Below, piece by piece: positions 10,404-19,463 of a DNA stretch of 64,000 nucleotides. Position numbers and translations under genes: made by a program. Within the stretch, counting starts at the first letter, position 1. Each line of letters starts with the position of its first letter. This DNA comes from Mesorhizobium sp. (GTDB lineage Bacteria; Pseudomonadota; Alphaproteobacteria; Rhizobiales; Rhizobiaceae). The notes under the pieces were generated by a model. The model ran no database searches. It was not told the DNA's origin and was given only the letters and a program-made list of their open reading frames with translations. Location: assembly GCA_004963905.1 (NCBI GenBank), contig SUGL01000012.1:96607-160606 (forward strand), written 5' to 3'.

Positions 10404-11168
10404 ATGGCATCTCGAGGACCATTGCGGCTTGCGGCATTTGCGCTGGCCCTTTCGACGTTTGCCGGTGCCGCCCTGGCAAGCGAGCCCGAGAAGCCCCAAG
10501 CCGACAAGCCCTTGGGCGTGGTCGAGCTCTTCACCAGCCAGGGCTGCAGTTCCTGCCCGCCGGCCGATGAATTCTTCGCCGAGCTGGCCGCCAAGGAAAA
10601 CATCGTCGCGCTCGCCTACCACGTCAATTACTGGGACTATCTGGGCTGGCAGGACACGCTGAGCAACAAGAAGAACACCGACCGGCAGTATGACTACATG
10701 CGCTCCTTCGGCAGCCGCTCGGTCTATACGCCGCAGGCCGTCATCAACGGCCGCAGCCATGTCAACGGCGCCAGTCGCAAGGACGTCGACGGCGCGCTGG
10801 CCCGGATGGACAGGACCGGCGAGGGCATGCGGGTCGGCATCAAGGTGAGCCGCACCAGCGACCGCGTCACGATTGACGCGGGCGACGCCGGCAATGGCCC
10901 GGCCGACGCCCATGTGGTGATCGTCTATTTCGATCCGCCGCAGATGGTGAAGATCGGCCAGGGCGAGAACAGCGGCCGCAGCCTGACCTACTGGAACGCC
11001 GTCTCCGACATCCAGACCGCCGGCATGTGGCACGGCAAGGCGCAGCGCTACGAATTGCCGATGACCGAGATCTCCAAGAAAGGCGGCTGCGCGGTGCTGC
11101 TGCAGTCTGTCGGCAAGGACGGCATGCCCGGTCCGATCCTGGGCGCCGCATTCATTCGCAAGCCCTGA
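10404..11168 (+). CDS. DUF1223 secreted thioredoxin-like protein
   Basis: A 254-residue exported protein of the DUF1223 family. Residues 1-25 are a signal peptide with AGAALA before the cleavage point. The mature protein starts with the family hallmark VVELFTSQGCSSCPPADEFF, a thioredoxin-like fold with CSSC in the active-site position. YHVNYWDYLGWQD, YDYMRSFGSRSVYTPQAVINGRSHVNG and a C-terminal AVLLQSVGKDGMPGPILGAA follow, all conserved. It probably acts as a periplasmic thiol-disulfide protein; no function has been established for the family. A GTC-rich hairpin lies 25 bp after the stop. Confidence 0.9.
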   Translation: MASRGPLRLAAFALALSTFAGAALASEPEKPQADKPLGVVELFTSQGCSSCPPADEFFAELAAKENIVALAYHVNYWDYLGWQDTLSNKKNTDRQYDYMRSFGSRSVYTPQAVINGRSHVNGASRKDVDGALARMDRTGEGMRVGIKVSRTSDRVTIDAGDAGNGPADAHVVIVYFDPPQMVKIGQGENSGRSLTYWNAVSDIQTAGMWHGKAQRYELPMTEISKKGGCAVLLQSVGKDGMPGPILGAAFIRKP

Positions 11169-11189
11169 TTGCCTGGCTCCCCCTGCCAA

Positions 11190-11224
11190 TAAAAAACCGG
11201 CGTCAGCTTGCTTCTGACGCCGGT
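11190..11224 (-). terminator. Rho-independent terminator oriented for minus-strand transcription
   Basis: Perfect 11-bp stem ACCGGCGTCAG (11196-11206) with CTGACGCCGGT (11214-11224). The adjacent A-run (11190-11195 and following bases) becomes a strong T-run when read on the minus strand. On the plus strand only weak T-content follows, so it is a good terminator for a minus transcript although no minus-strand gene is present. Confidence 0.65.
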
Positions 11225-11405
11225 CATTCAGGTTTTGGGATCGTCGCACCTGATTTTTCCAAGGAAAAACCGAGGTTGGTTCGATCCGACGCTGACCCGT
11301 GGGCGGGGGGCTTGGGGTTTACGAGCCGGTGCCGGACCGAACCGTCTCAGGCAACGCGGGTAAACTCGTCGGACATTGGGGCATGAGCGCGGATAATTTG
11401 TGGCG
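11190..11405 (-). ncRNA. Candidate structured RNA on the minus strand
   Basis: The 394-bp gap between the DUF1223 and DUF2794 genes holds a minus-oriented terminator (11190-11224). A promoter-like TTGCCA-17-CATTCT pair lies about 215-245 bp upstream on that strand. Between them the minus strand can pair GTCCGACG (about 11365) with CGTCGGAT (about 11290), and inside that ACCCG with CGGGT. A further GAG-CGGT/ACCG-CTC stem occurs inside. A length near 200 nt and a rod-like fold would fit 6S RNA, but I cannot confirm the class. Both strands share the pairing; the terminator decides orientation. Confidence 0.35.
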
Positions 11406-11562
11406 AGAATGTGGCGGAGCATCACCAATGGCAACACACGTTTCGCAAACGTGACTGGACCTTTCGGAAACCGCGCGACGCCCGCTTGCTTCGCCGGCCC
11501 TTGCAATTCGGCTGCGAAAGCGCGAACCTTGGCTGGCGCAAGATCAATCGAAGGATCGAGGC

Positions 11563-11949
11563 ATGACCGATCACAGCAGCGGGATGGAGGATGGGGAAGC
11601 ATCCGGAATATTGATCCCGTTGCATGAGGCGCGCAGCGCACGCCTCGACCAGCCGGTGCGCTTCGACCGGCGCGAGCTCGACCAGATCCTGAGGCTTTAC
11701 GGGCGCATGGTGGCGGCCAATGAATGGCGCGACTATGCGATCGACCATCTCTCCGATCGCGCCGTCTTTTCGGTCTTCCGCCGCGCCAGCGAGGTGCCGC
11801 TGTTCCAGATCGTCAAGGACCCGAAACTGGCGCGCCGCCAAGGCGCCTTCGCCGTCATCGCTGCCGGCGGACGCATCCTGAAGCGCGGCCAGGAACTCGG
11901 CCGCGTGCTTGGGGTGTTCGATGCCAAGCTGAGGGTGGTCGAAGCCTAG
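11563..11949 (+). CDS. DUF2794 domain-containing protein
   Basis: A 128-residue cytoplasmic protein of the alphaproteobacterial DUF2794 family. The conserved core is FDRRELDQILRLYGRMVAANEWRDYAIDHL (about 39-68), then AVFSVFRRASEVPLFQIVKDPKL and RRQGAFAVIAAGGRILKRGQELGRVLGVF. Function is unknown. The start ATG at 11563 fits the family length. The gene converges on a GNAT gene, with a hairpin array between them. Presence next to acnA and the DUF1223 gene is a common Rhizobiales order. Confidence 0.9.
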   Translation: MTDHSSGMEDGEASGILIPLHEARSARLDQPVRFDRRELDQILRLYGRMVAANEWRDYAIDHLSDRAVFSVFRRASEVPLFQIVKDPKLARRQGAFAVIAAGGRILKRGQELGRVLGVFDAKLRVVEA

Positions 11950-12074
11950 AGGGAACTGAAGAATTGAGGAAACTGAAGAACTGAAGAAAAAACGGCCGTT
12001 ATATCAGGCGCTTAGCGCCCTTTTCCTCAATTCTTCAATTCTTCAATTCCTCAGTTCCTCAGTTCTTCAGTTCC
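11950..12074. repeat. Family G-like tandem octamer array forming a bidirectional hairpin
   Basis: On the left, GGGAACTGAAGAATTGAGG and AACTGAAG are repeated; on the right stand several CAATTCTT and CAGTTCCT units, the complement. The loop contains a small inner hairpin (GGCGCTTAGCGCC). It lies between two convergent genes and probably acts as a shared terminator. Confidence 0.7.
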
Positions 12075-12634
12075 CCACGAAATTTCCGCTCCGGCAGCGA
12101 ATCAGGATCCGGCGGCAATGCTGCGCCGCCGTTGAGCGGCAGCTGCATGAACACCGTGTCCAGCCAGCGTCCGTGCTTGTAGCCCGACCCTTCCAGGCGT
12201 CCGGAATGGCGGAACCCGAGCTTCTCGTGCAGCCGCACCGAGACGCTGTCCGCGTGGCCGTCGCCGATCACCGCGATGATCTGGCGAAAGCCTGCCGCAC
12301 GCGCCGCCTCGATCAGCGCCTTCATCAGCAGGAAGCCCACGCCTTGGCCCTTGGCCTCGGGCGCGACATAGACCGAATCCTCGACGACGAACCGATAGGC
12401 GGGGCGCGGCCGAAACGGTCCGGCATAGGCATAGCCGAGCACGGTGCCGTCCTTCTCCGCCACGAGATAGGGAAAGCCGCCTGCCGCCAAGCTCTCTAAT
12501 CGATTGCCCATTTCGGCGCGGTTGGGCGGCTCCAGCTCGTAGCTCGCAGTGCCGTGCGTGACCGCGTCGGCGTAGATTTCCGTGATTCGGTCAAGGTCGG
12601 CCGCCGTCGCGGCTCTGATCGCTGTATTGCTCAT
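12059..12634 (-). CDS. GNAT family N-acetyltransferase (phosphinothricin acetyltransferase-like)
   Basis: A 191-residue GNAT enzyme that transfers acetyl from acetyl-CoA to an amine. IRAATAADLDRITEIYADAVTHGTASYELEPP at the N-terminus is the signature of the Pat/Bar/YncA subgroup. Acetyl-CoA binding motif A is VYVAPEAKGQGVGFLLMKALIEAA, followed by the conserved LHEKLGFRHSGRLEGSGYKHGRWLD. This subgroup acetylates phosphinothricin or methionine derivatives; which one applies here is unknown. I start at MSNTAIRAA (12634), since upstream codons lack similarity. Its last codons lie inside the hairpin array. Confidence 0.88.
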   Translation of the reverse strand: MSNTAIRAATAADLDRITEIYADAVTHGTASYELEPPNRAEMGNRLESLAAGGFPYLVAEKDGTVLGYAYAGPFRPRPAYRFVVEDSVYVAPEAKGQGVGFLLMKALIEAARAAGFRQIIAVIGDGHADSVSVRLHEKLGFRHSGRLEGSGYKHGRWLDTVFMQLPLNGGAALPPDPDSLPERKFRGELKN

Positions 12635-12689
12635 AATTTGTGCAATTGGTTTTCCTGCCTTGATAACAGCAGAGGGCTGCACGAAAAGA

Positions 12690-12717
12690 AAGGGCGGCCG
12701 TTGGGCCGCCCTTCCGA
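12690..12717 (-). terminator. Terminator of the Bax-inhibitor-1 gene
   Basis: AAGGGCGGCC-GTT-GGCCGCCCTT is a perfect stem. On the minus strand it is followed by CTTTCTTTTCG. It sits 34 bp beyond the stop of the Bax-inhibitor gene. Confidence 0.75.
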
Positions 12718-12750
12718 AGTCTATGGTCCAGTGAGATCGGGTAACTGCCT

Positions 12751-13491
12751 TTAACGGCGGTCGCCCATGAACTGCAGCAGGAACATGAACAGGTTGATGA
12801 AGTCGAGATAGAGCTGCAGCGCGCCCATGATCGCCTTGCGGCCAGCGACATCCGCGACGTCACCCTCGAAATACATCTCCTTGATCCGCTGCGTGTCGTA
12901 GGCGGTCAGGCCCGCGAACACCAAGACGCCGATCGCCGAGATGGCGAAGGCCAGCGCCGACGACGCCAGGAAGATGTTGATGACCATGGCGATCAGCAGG
13001 CCGATCACGCCCATGATCAGGAACGAGCCGAAGGCGGTCAGGTCGCGCCTGGTCGTATAGCCATAGAGCGACAGTGCGCCGAAGGCCGCGGCCGTGGCGA
13101 AGAACGTCTGGGTGATGCTGGTGCCGGTATAGACGAGGAAGATCGTCGACAGCGACAGGCCGACAAGGCCGGCATAGACCCAGAACGTGGTCTGCGCCGC
13201 CGCCACGCTCATCGACTGGATCCTGAACGACAGGAACATCACCGCAGCCAGCGGCGCCAGGATGACGACCCAGCGGAACGCGCTTGCATAGATCAGCTGG
13301 CCGAAGGCGGTCAGCTGACCGTCGCCGGTGACGGCGAGTTGGAACGCGCCCCAGGCGGCGAGGCCGGTGATGAGCAGGCCAAGCCCCATCAGGTTGTAGA
13401 CTTTGATCATATAGGCCCGCAGGCCCTGATCGATATCGACGCGCGCGCCGGGGGCGGCGGACGTCTGGTAGTTGCGAATGGGATCAGCCAT
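12751..13491 (-). CDS. Bax inhibitor-1/YccA family membrane protein
   Basis: A 246-residue, seven-span inner-membrane protein of the BI-1 (TMBIM/YccA/YbhL) family, linked in other organisms to calcium leak and membrane-protease control. The family segments QGLRAYMIKVYNLMGLGLLITGLAAW at the N-terminus, FWVYAGLVGLSLSTIFLVYTGTSI in the middle and FAGLTAYDTQRIKEMY near the C-terminus are clear. The C-terminus ends in GALQLYLDFINLFMFLLQFMGDRR. I start at 13491 (MADPIRNYQTSAAPGA); the open frame extends 29 codons upstream without similarity. It is monocistronic with its own terminator. Confidence 0.95.
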   Translation of the reverse strand: MADPIRNYQTSAAPGARVDIDQGLRAYMIKVYNLMGLGLLITGLAAWGAFQLAVTGDGQLTAFGQLIYASAFRWVVILAPLAAVMFLSFRIQSMSVAAAQTTFWVYAGLVGLSLSTIFLVYTGTSITQTFFATAAAFGALSLYGYTTRRDLTAFGSFLIMGVIGLLIAMVINIFLASSALAFAISAIGVLVFAGLTAYDTQRIKEMYFEGDVADVAGRKAIMGALQLYLDFINLFMFLLQFMGDRR

Positions 13492-13652
13492 TGGAAATCC
13501 TCTGTTGCTTCTGCCCCGTCCGGTGACAGGTCCCTGGGATGCCCTTTGGACCAGGCGCCGCTGGCGGGGCTCCAGCATGCCTGCGCAGAAATATGATGGT
13601 TCTTGACGTCAAGGACAAGACGGTAACGAGGCGTAACGCTTCGTGAGAAGGC

Positions 13653-13684
13653 AAAAGGCCGGGTTTTGGCCGTTTCGGCCCGGC
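13653..13684 (-). terminator. Terminator of the ABC exporter operon
   Basis: GCCGGG (13658-13663) pairs with CCCGGC (13679-13684), with an inner GGCC/GGCC pairing. Read on the minus strand, it is followed by CTTTTGCCTT. It lies 50 bp past the permease stop. Confidence 0.55.
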
Positions 13685-13733
13685 ATTCTTACAAAGATTT
13701 AACGAGGTCGAACCTGCTCCAGCGCGCGCCGGG

Positions 13734-16415
13734 TCAGAGGTTGCGCAGCACCGGCGCCGCCTTGTGGCCGAGCACCCGCCAGGTGCCGGCAAGGCCGATG
13801 CCGACGGTGACGCCGAGCGAGACGAGGATCGTCGCGACCGCGACTTCCGGCATGAAGTGCGATGGCAGCGTCATGATGTGCGCGACGACGAACCATGCCG
13901 CGACGCCGCCCGCGGCAAGTGCGAACAGCGCGGTCGCAAGGCCGATCAGCACATATTCCAGCGAGAAGGCCGCAATCAGTGTCCTGCGCGTCGCGCCGAG
14001 CGTCTTCAGCACCACGGCGTCGTGGATGCGCGCCCGGTTGCCGGCGGCCAGAGCGCCGGAGAGCACCAGCACCGAGGCGATCAGCGCCACGCCGGCGGCG
14101 GCGCGGATCGCCGTGCCCAATTGCGCGACCAGCCGGTTGACGATGTCGAGCGCGTCCTTGACGCGGACCGTCGTCACCGCCGGAAAGGCGCGCGTGACCG
14201 CGTTGAGCAGCCGCGCGTCGTCTGCCGTGGTGGCGCCCTTGTCGGTCAGCGTCGCCAGCCAGCCATGCGGCGCACCGGCAAAGGCGTTGGGCGAGAACAC
14301 CATGACGAAATTGATGCCCATGGTTTCCCACTCGACCTGACGGAAATTGGCGATTTTCGCCGTCACGTTGCGGCCGAGCACGTTGACGGTGACGGTGTCG
14401 CCGAGCTTCAGCCCGATCGCCTTGCCCTCCTCGGCCGAGAACGACACCAGGGGCTCACCGGAATAATTCTGCGGCCACCACGCGCCTTCGGTCAGCGTGG
14501 CGTTCTCCGGCTGCTTGGCGTCATAGGTCAGGCCGCGATCGCCGCGCAGCACCCAGGCGCCGTCGGCGGGGATCTTCACCTTGTCGACGTCGACGCCGTT
14601 GAGCGCCATGATGCGGCCGCGCAGCATCGGCACCTTGACCAGCGTTCCCCGCGGCGCCTCCTTTTCGACTAGGCCGGCGAAAGCGTCGACATCGCTGCTC
14701 TGGATGTCGACGAAGAAGAAGTTCGGCGCCCGCTCCGGCAGGCTGCCGGAAATCTGCCGCCTGAGATTGCCGTCGATCAGCGCCAGCGTCACCAAGAGCG
14801 TCAGACCGAGCCCGAGCGACAGCACCACCGATGGCGTCAGCGCGCCGGGACGGTGGATGTTGCCGAGCGCCAGCCGAAGCGACACGAAACGCACGCGCGG
14901 GCTTCGCCGAGCCGTCCATTGCACCAGCGCCGCCACCAACCGCAGCACGAGGAAGGCAAAGACCGTGGCGCCGACGAAGATCGAGGCGATGCGCCGGTCG
15001 TCGGCGGAAAATATGGCCAAAGCCGCCAGCCCGAGCACGATCGCGAGAGCAGCGCCGACATAGGGCAGGCGCGGCAGGCCGCGGCTCTCAAAGCCCATCT
15101 CGCGAAACAGCGCCGTCGCCGGCACGTCGCGGGCACGCCCGAGCGGTAAGAGCGCGAAGGCCAGCGTCACCAAGAGGCCGAAGAGCGCGGCCATGGCGAG
15201 TGCGCTCGCGTAGAAGCCGCCCTCCGCCGGCACCGGGATGACCGACTGCAGAAGCGCGCTCGCCGCGAACGGCATGGCGGCCCCCAGGATCAGGCCGAGC
15301 ACGATGCCGAGGCCGGCAATCAAAAGGATCTGCACGAGATAGACGGTGAAGACGAAGCCGCCGGAGGCGCCGAGGCTCTTGAAGGTGGCGATGACGCCGC
15401 GCTTGCCGTCGAGATAGGCGCGCACCGCGTTCGCCACGCCGACACCGCCGACCACCAGCGCCGTCAGCCCGACCAGCGTCAGGAACTGTGAGAAGCGTTG
15501 GATGTTGGAAGAAAGCGCCGGCGCAGCATTGCTGCGCGTGCGGATCGACCAGCCGGATTGTGGAAATTCCTTCGCCGCCAGGGCCTGGATTTCCTTGATC
15601 CGCGCCTCGCCGGTGCCGGCGGGCAGCCGCAGCTTATAGGCGTTCTCGACCAGGCTGCCGGGCTGCACCAGTCCGGATGCGGCAAGCCCATCGTTCGAGA
15701 TCATCAGCCGCGGCGCGAATCCAAAACCGTCGGATATCGCGTCCGGCTCGCTGATCAGCCTGGCCCTCAGCTCGAAAGTGGCGTTGCCAAGCTTCAGCCG
15801 GTCGCCGATATGCAGATTGAGCCGGTCGAACAAAAGATCGGGCGCGGCGGCGCCGAAGATGCCGGATCTCTCGCCGAACAGCTCTTGTCTCGACAGCGGC
15901 GGATCGGTTTCCAGCGTGCCGTAGAGCGGATAGGCGTCGTCGACCGCCTTGGCTTCGACCAGCGCCTGGTCGGAGCCGTCCTCGAGCCGCGCCATCGAGC
16001 GCATGCCCGAATTCAGCGACACCGTGCCCAGGCTGCCGAGAAAGCCGAGCTCGGCAGCGGTAGCGCTGCGCTGGTTGACCTGGAAGCGCAGATCGCCGCC
16101 GAGCAGCGCCTGGCCCTGGTTGGCGACGCCGGCGGTGATCGCCTGCGCCACCGAATTGACGCCGCCGATCGCCGCGACGCCGAGCGCGATGCAGGCAAGG
16201 AAGATCATGAAGCCGGACAGGCCGCCGCGCATCTCGCGCAGCGAGAAGCGGATGGCGAGCTTCAATGTGCGCAGCCAGGCGACCCCCTCGTCCGGCCGCT
16301 TCGCGGCCACCTTCTCTCCGGCGGGGAGAAGAGGTTTGCGCCGGCGCTGGCGATCTCTTCTCCCTTCGGGGAGAAGGTGGCCCGAAGGGCCGGATGAGGG
16401 GGCTTCGTTCGCCAT
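13734..16415 (-). CDS. FtsX/YbbP-family ABC transporter permease with repeat-encoded N-terminus
   Basis: A large (893 aa) MacB/FtsX-type permease like E. coli YbbP, with two FtsX domains and about ten spans. Family sequence starts at VAWLRTLKLAIRFSLREMRGGLSGF (about residue 45), and large periplasmic domains alternate with span groups. It ends with GIGLAGTWRVLGHKAAPVLRNL. The only ATG in range (16415) lies 4 bp after the ATPase stop. The 44 residues after it (rich in Pro, Arg and Lys) are encoded by a family C repeat, so the repeat appears to have inserted in frame near the native start. A TTG or GTC-adjacent initiation downstream cannot be excluded. Probably exports or extracts lipids together with the adjacent ATPase. 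Confidence 0.88.
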   Translation of the reverse strand: MANEAPSSGPSGHLLPEGRRDRQRRRKPLLPAGEKVAAKRPDEGVAWLRTLKLAIRFSLREMRGGLSGFMIFLACIALGVAAIGGVNSVAQAITAGVANQGQALLGGDLRFQVNQRSATAAELGFLGSLGTVSLNSGMRSMARLEDGSDQALVEAKAVDDAYPLYGTLETDPPLSRQELFGERSGIFGAAAPDLLFDRLNLHIGDRLKLGNATFELRARLISEPDAISDGFGFAPRLMISNDGLAASGLVQPGSLVENAYKLRLPAGTGEARIKEIQALAAKEFPQSGWSIRTRSNAAPALSSNIQRFSQFLTLVGLTALVVGGVGVANAVRAYLDGKRGVIATFKSLGASGGFVFTVYLVQILLIAGLGIVLGLILGAAMPFAASALLQSVIPVPAEGGFYASALAMAALFGLLVTLAFALLPLGRARDVPATALFREMGFESRGLPRLPYVGAALAIVLGLAALAIFSADDRRIASIFVGATVFAFLVLRLVAALVQWTARRSPRVRFVSLRLALGNIHRPGALTPSVVLSLGLGLTLLVTLALIDGNLRRQISGSLPERAPNFFFVDIQSSDVDAFAGLVEKEAPRGTLVKVPMLRGRIMALNGVDVDKVKIPADGAWVLRGDRGLTYDAKQPENATLTEGAWWPQNYSGEPLVSFSAEEGKAIGLKLGDTVTVNVLGRNVTAKIANFRQVEWETMGINFVMVFSPNAFAGAPHGWLATLTDKGATTADDARLLNAVTRAFPAVTTVRVKDALDIVNRLVAQLGTAIRAAAGVALIASVLVLSGALAAGNRARIHDAVVLKTLGATRRTLIAAFSLEYVLIGLATALFALAAGGVAAWFVVAHIMTLPSHFMPEVAVATILVSLGVTVGIGLAGTWRVLGHKAAPVLRNL
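16283..16402. repeat. Family C palindromic repeat inside a reading frame
   Basis: The 120-bp inverted repeat has CCCCCTCGTCCGGCC and CCACCTTCTCTCCGGCGGGG on one side, and CTTCTCCCTTCGGGGAGAAG with GGCCGGATGAGGGGG on the other. It overlaps the 5' end of the FtsX-type permease frame. Other copies are at 27471, 37838, 45200 and 52752. Confidence 0.85.
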
Positions 16416-16419
16416 GGCG

Positions 16420-17115
<696 letters not shown>

Positions 17116-17197
17116 GATGAAAGCGTCCTATATGGTGGAAAAAGGGGGCGAGAACGCCTCCTCCCAGGGATTGTTTCGGTCATATGGGGCTCGCCGC

Positions 17198-17839
17198 ATG
17201 GCTTTCAAACATACTCTTGCCGCAGCCCTCGTCCTTTTCCTTGCGGTTTGCGGCGCCATTTCGTCGGCGCGCGCCGAGACGTTCAAGATCGTCGGCTTCG
17301 GCGACAGCCTGACGGCAGGCTTCGGCCTCGGCCCGGGCCAGGGATTCACCGACAGATTGCAGGCGGCGCTGAAGGCGAAAGGCCATGACGTTGCCGTCGC
17401 CAATGCCGGCGTTTCCGGCGACACCACCAGCGGAGGCCTAGCGCGGCTCGATTGGTCTGTGCCGGACGGTACCCGGCTCGTCATTCTAGAGCTCGGCGCC
17501 AACGACATGCTGCGCGGCGTCTCGCCCGACATCGCCGAAAAGAACCTCGACGCGATGCTGGCAAAGCTGAAGGAGCGCAAGATCGCCGTGCTTCTGGCCG
17601 GCATGCGCGCGGCGCCCAACCTCGGCGCCGGCTATCAGAAGGCCTTCGACGCGATCTATCCGAGGCTCGCCGCGAAATACGACGTTCCGCTCTATCCGTT
17701 CTTTCTCGAGGGCGTAGCCGGCCATCCCGACCTGCAGCTCGAGGACGGCCTGCACCCCAACCCCAAGGGCGTCGACGTGATCGTCGAACGCATCCTGCCC
17801 GCCGCCGAGAAGGCGATCGCGGCGGATGGCGGCGCATGA
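17198..17839 (+). CDS. tesA: Arylesterase/acyl-CoA thioesterase I-like GDSL lipase
   Basis: A periplasmic SGNH hydrolase of the TesA type. Residues 1-27 are a signal peptide (AALVLFLAVCGAISSARA). Block I GFGDSLTAGFGL contains the nucleophile Ser. Block II is NAGVSGDTTSGGLARLDW, block III LELGANDMLRG, and block V DGLHPNPKG holds the Asp-His pair. The 213-residue length fits. The ATG at 17198 gives a clean signal peptide; the open frame extends further upstream through the divergent ATPase. Its position opposite the YbbA/YbbP-type exporter is conserved. A family E repeat begins at its stop codon. Confidence 0.92.
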   Translation: MAFKHTLAAALVLFLAVCGAISSARAETFKIVGFGDSLTAGFGLGPGQGFTDRLQAALKAKGHDVAVANAGVSGDTTSGGLARLDWSVPDGTRLVILELGANDMLRGVSPDIAEKNLDAMLAKLKERKIAVLLAGMRAAPNLGAGYQKAFDAIYPRLAAKYDVPLYPFFLEGVAGHPDLQLEDGLHPNPKGVDVIVERILPAAEKAIAADGGA

Positions 17840-17945
17840 AGCATGTCTCCCGAAAGTGGGAACCGGTTTCGGGACAAAGACATGCGTAAATCAAGAACCA
17901 AAGCGCACTGAGCGAACCTGTAAGATCGCGATGCGCTTTGATGAG
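17838..17945. repeat. Family E repeat abutting a stop codon
   Basis: It starts AGCATGTCTCCCGAAAG, with hairpin CCCGAAA...TTTCGGG and a following AAAGACATGCG that pairs with the opening GCATGTC. The tail ends GATCGCGATGCGCTTTG. The element begins within the TGA stop of the tesA-like gene. Copies at 20302 and 36454 have the same relation to a stop codon. Confidence 0.85.
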
Positions 17946-18062
17946 GCTGGAATGTCACGGTTTCCCTTGGGGAAACTTTGTGGACAACAAACTGCTTGCT
18001 CCGCGCGGATATCGATGATTCGCTAGGGATGAGAGTTTCGATTCGAGGACAGGAGGCTTCCC

Positions 18063-18659
18063 ATGCCACGTCTTTTCACCGCCCTCGAAATTCCGCGTGA
18101 CGCTGCTCTTTCGCTGTCCCTGCTCCGGGGCGGCCTTCCCGGAGCCCGCTGGATAGACGTCGAAAACTACCATCTGACACTGCGCTTCATCGGCGATGTC
18201 GAAGGCCATGTCGCCGACGAGATCGCCAACGCGCTGGATCGCGTGAACCGTCCCTCCTTCTCCTTGACGCTTTCAGGCGTAGGCGCTTTCGGCGGCAAGA
18301 AGCCGCACGCGGTGTGGGCCGGCGTTTCCGCCTCGCCGGACCTTACGGCGCTGCAGGGCGAGATCGACCGCATCTGCCAGAGGCTCGGCCTGCCGGCCGA
18401 TCCGCGCAAGTTCTCACCGCATGTGACGCTCGCCCGCCTGCGCAATTCGAGCCCGGCGGACGTCGCGCAATATCTTTCGGCGCGCGGCAACTTTTCAGCG
18501 TTGCCCTTCCGCGTCGGCCGCTTCGTCCTGATGTCGTCGCGCGATTCGGTCGGCGGCGGCCCTTACATCGTCGAGGAAGCCTGGCCCTTGACCGGCGCCG
18601 ACGCGCGCGCCTCCAGCCGCTTCGCCAGCGCCTCCGACGCTTCGCGGATCATGCGGTAG
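18063..18659 (+). CDS. thpR: RNA 2',3'-cyclic phosphodiesterase (ThpR/LigT family)
   Basis: A two-histidine phosphoesterase that opens 2',3'-cyclic phosphates on RNA ends. The 198-residue product has both catalytic HxTx motifs, HLTL (about residue 40) and HVTL (about 120), in a compact repeat fold (RLFTALEIPRD at the N-terminus). A strong GGAGG precedes the ATG at 18063. Its last 97 bp overlap the convergent tyrosine-phosphatase gene, so the two C-termini are encoded on opposite strands of the same DNA. The C-terminal tail after VEEAWPL is not conserved family sequence. Confidence 0.93.
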   Translation: MPRLFTALEIPRDAALSLSLLRGGLPGARWIDVENYHLTLRFIGDVEGHVADEIANALDRVNRPSFSLTLSGVGAFGGKKPHAVWAGVSASPDLTALQGEIDRICQRLGLPADPRKFSPHVTLARLRNSSPADVAQYLSARGNFSALPFRVGRFVLMSSRDSVGGGPYIVEEAWPLTGADARASSRFASASDASRIMR

Positions 18660-19081
18660 ACCGAAGCGAAGGCCTGCTGGTCCTCATAGTAGGGATCCGG
18701 CACGTCCCGTTCCGTTCCGGTCGCAAATTTCAGATAGAGATGGATACGGTCGCGCCCGGCCTGAGGCGCCAGCGCCTTGAGATCGCGCACATTCGAGCGG
18801 TCCATGCCGAGGATCAGGTCGAAGCGCGAAAAATCCTCCGGCGCTATTCTGCGCGCCCTTTGTCCGGAAATGTCGATGCCATGGCTTGTGGCGACCGCGA
18901 TCGAGCGCGGATCGGGAGCGGAGCCGACCTCCCAGCCGCTGGTCGCGGCCGAATCGAGCACGATATCGCGGCCTTCTCCTCGCTCGGCCAGCACGCTGCG
19001 GAGAACGCCCTCGGCCAAAGGCGAGCGGCAGATGTTGCCCAGGCAAACGAACAGAATGGATTTTATGGGCTTTGCGCTCAT
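18563..19081 (-). CDS. Low-molecular-weight protein tyrosine phosphatase
   Basis: A 172-residue cysteine phosphatase of the arsenate-reductase-like LMW-PTP fold. The P-loop CLGNICRS (C13...R19, CX5R) lies at the N-terminus. The GMDRSN segment and the general-acid loop VPDPYYED (Asp-Pro-Tyr-Tyr) are intact, so it should be active. Such enzymes dephosphorylate tyrosine kinases and exopolysaccharide regulators, or act on small phosphotyrosine-like substrates; the target here is unknown. It converges on and overlaps thpR, and is divergent from the PhhB gene 49 bp away. Confidence 0.93.
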   Translation of the reverse strand: MSAKPIKSILFVCLGNICRSPLAEGVLRSVLAERGEGRDIVLDSAATSGWEVGSAPDPRSIAVATSHGIDISGQRARRIAPEDFSRFDLILGMDRSNVRDLKALAPQAGRDRIHLYLKFATGTERDVPDPYYEDQQAFASVYRMIREASEALAKRLEARASAPVKGQASSTM

Positions 19082-19130
19082 CGATCCGGCGTTATGGTTG
19101 TTTCAATTTCGAATAGCACAGGAACCCGAC

Positions 19131-19424
19131 ATGACCAGGGAAAAGCTCAGCAAGGAGGCGATCGCCACCGCGCTTACCGAACTCGAAGGCTGGTCGCTTG
19201 CCGCCGACGGCGCCTCCATCAAACGCAGCTTCGGCTTCAAGAACTTCTCCGAAGCCTTCGCCTTCATGACCCGCGTGGCGCTGGCCGCCGAGAAGATGGA
19301 CCACCATCCCGATTGGTCGAACGTCTACAAGACCGTCGATGTGACGCTGAATACCCATGACGCGGGCGGCGTCACGGCGCTCGACATCGAGCTGGCCAAG
19401 CGGATGAACCGGTATTTTCACTGA
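19131..19424 (+). CDS. phhB: 4a-hydroxytetrahydrobiopterin dehydratase (PCD/PhhB)
   Basis: A 97-residue pterin-4a-carbinolamine dehydratase that regenerates the pterin cofactor of aromatic amino-acid hydroxylases. The active-site signature [32 protein letters not shown] contains both catalytic His residues and the downstream His/Asp. The ATG at 19131 gives the standard length. No hydroxylase gene is nearby, so it may serve another pterin-dependent process. Confidence 0.95.
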   Translation: MTREKLSKEAIATALTELEGWSLAADGASIKRSFGFKNFSEAFAFMTRVALAAEKMDHHPDWSNVYKTVDVTLNTHDAGGVTALDIELAKRMNRYFH

Positions 19425-19463
19425 GGCGGGCAGCCTCGCTTTTCAAGGGCGACAGTTTGACTT

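Noticed and set aside
11190-11405. tmRNA (ssrA) in the same gap
   Set aside because: No alphaproteobacterial tag-peptide reading frame or tRNA-like acceptor half could be found.
11228-11641. 137-codon minus-strand frame in the DUF1223-DUF2794 gap
   Set aside because: Runs into the DUF2794 gene and lacks a ribosome site or recognisable sequence; structured RNA is a better explanation.
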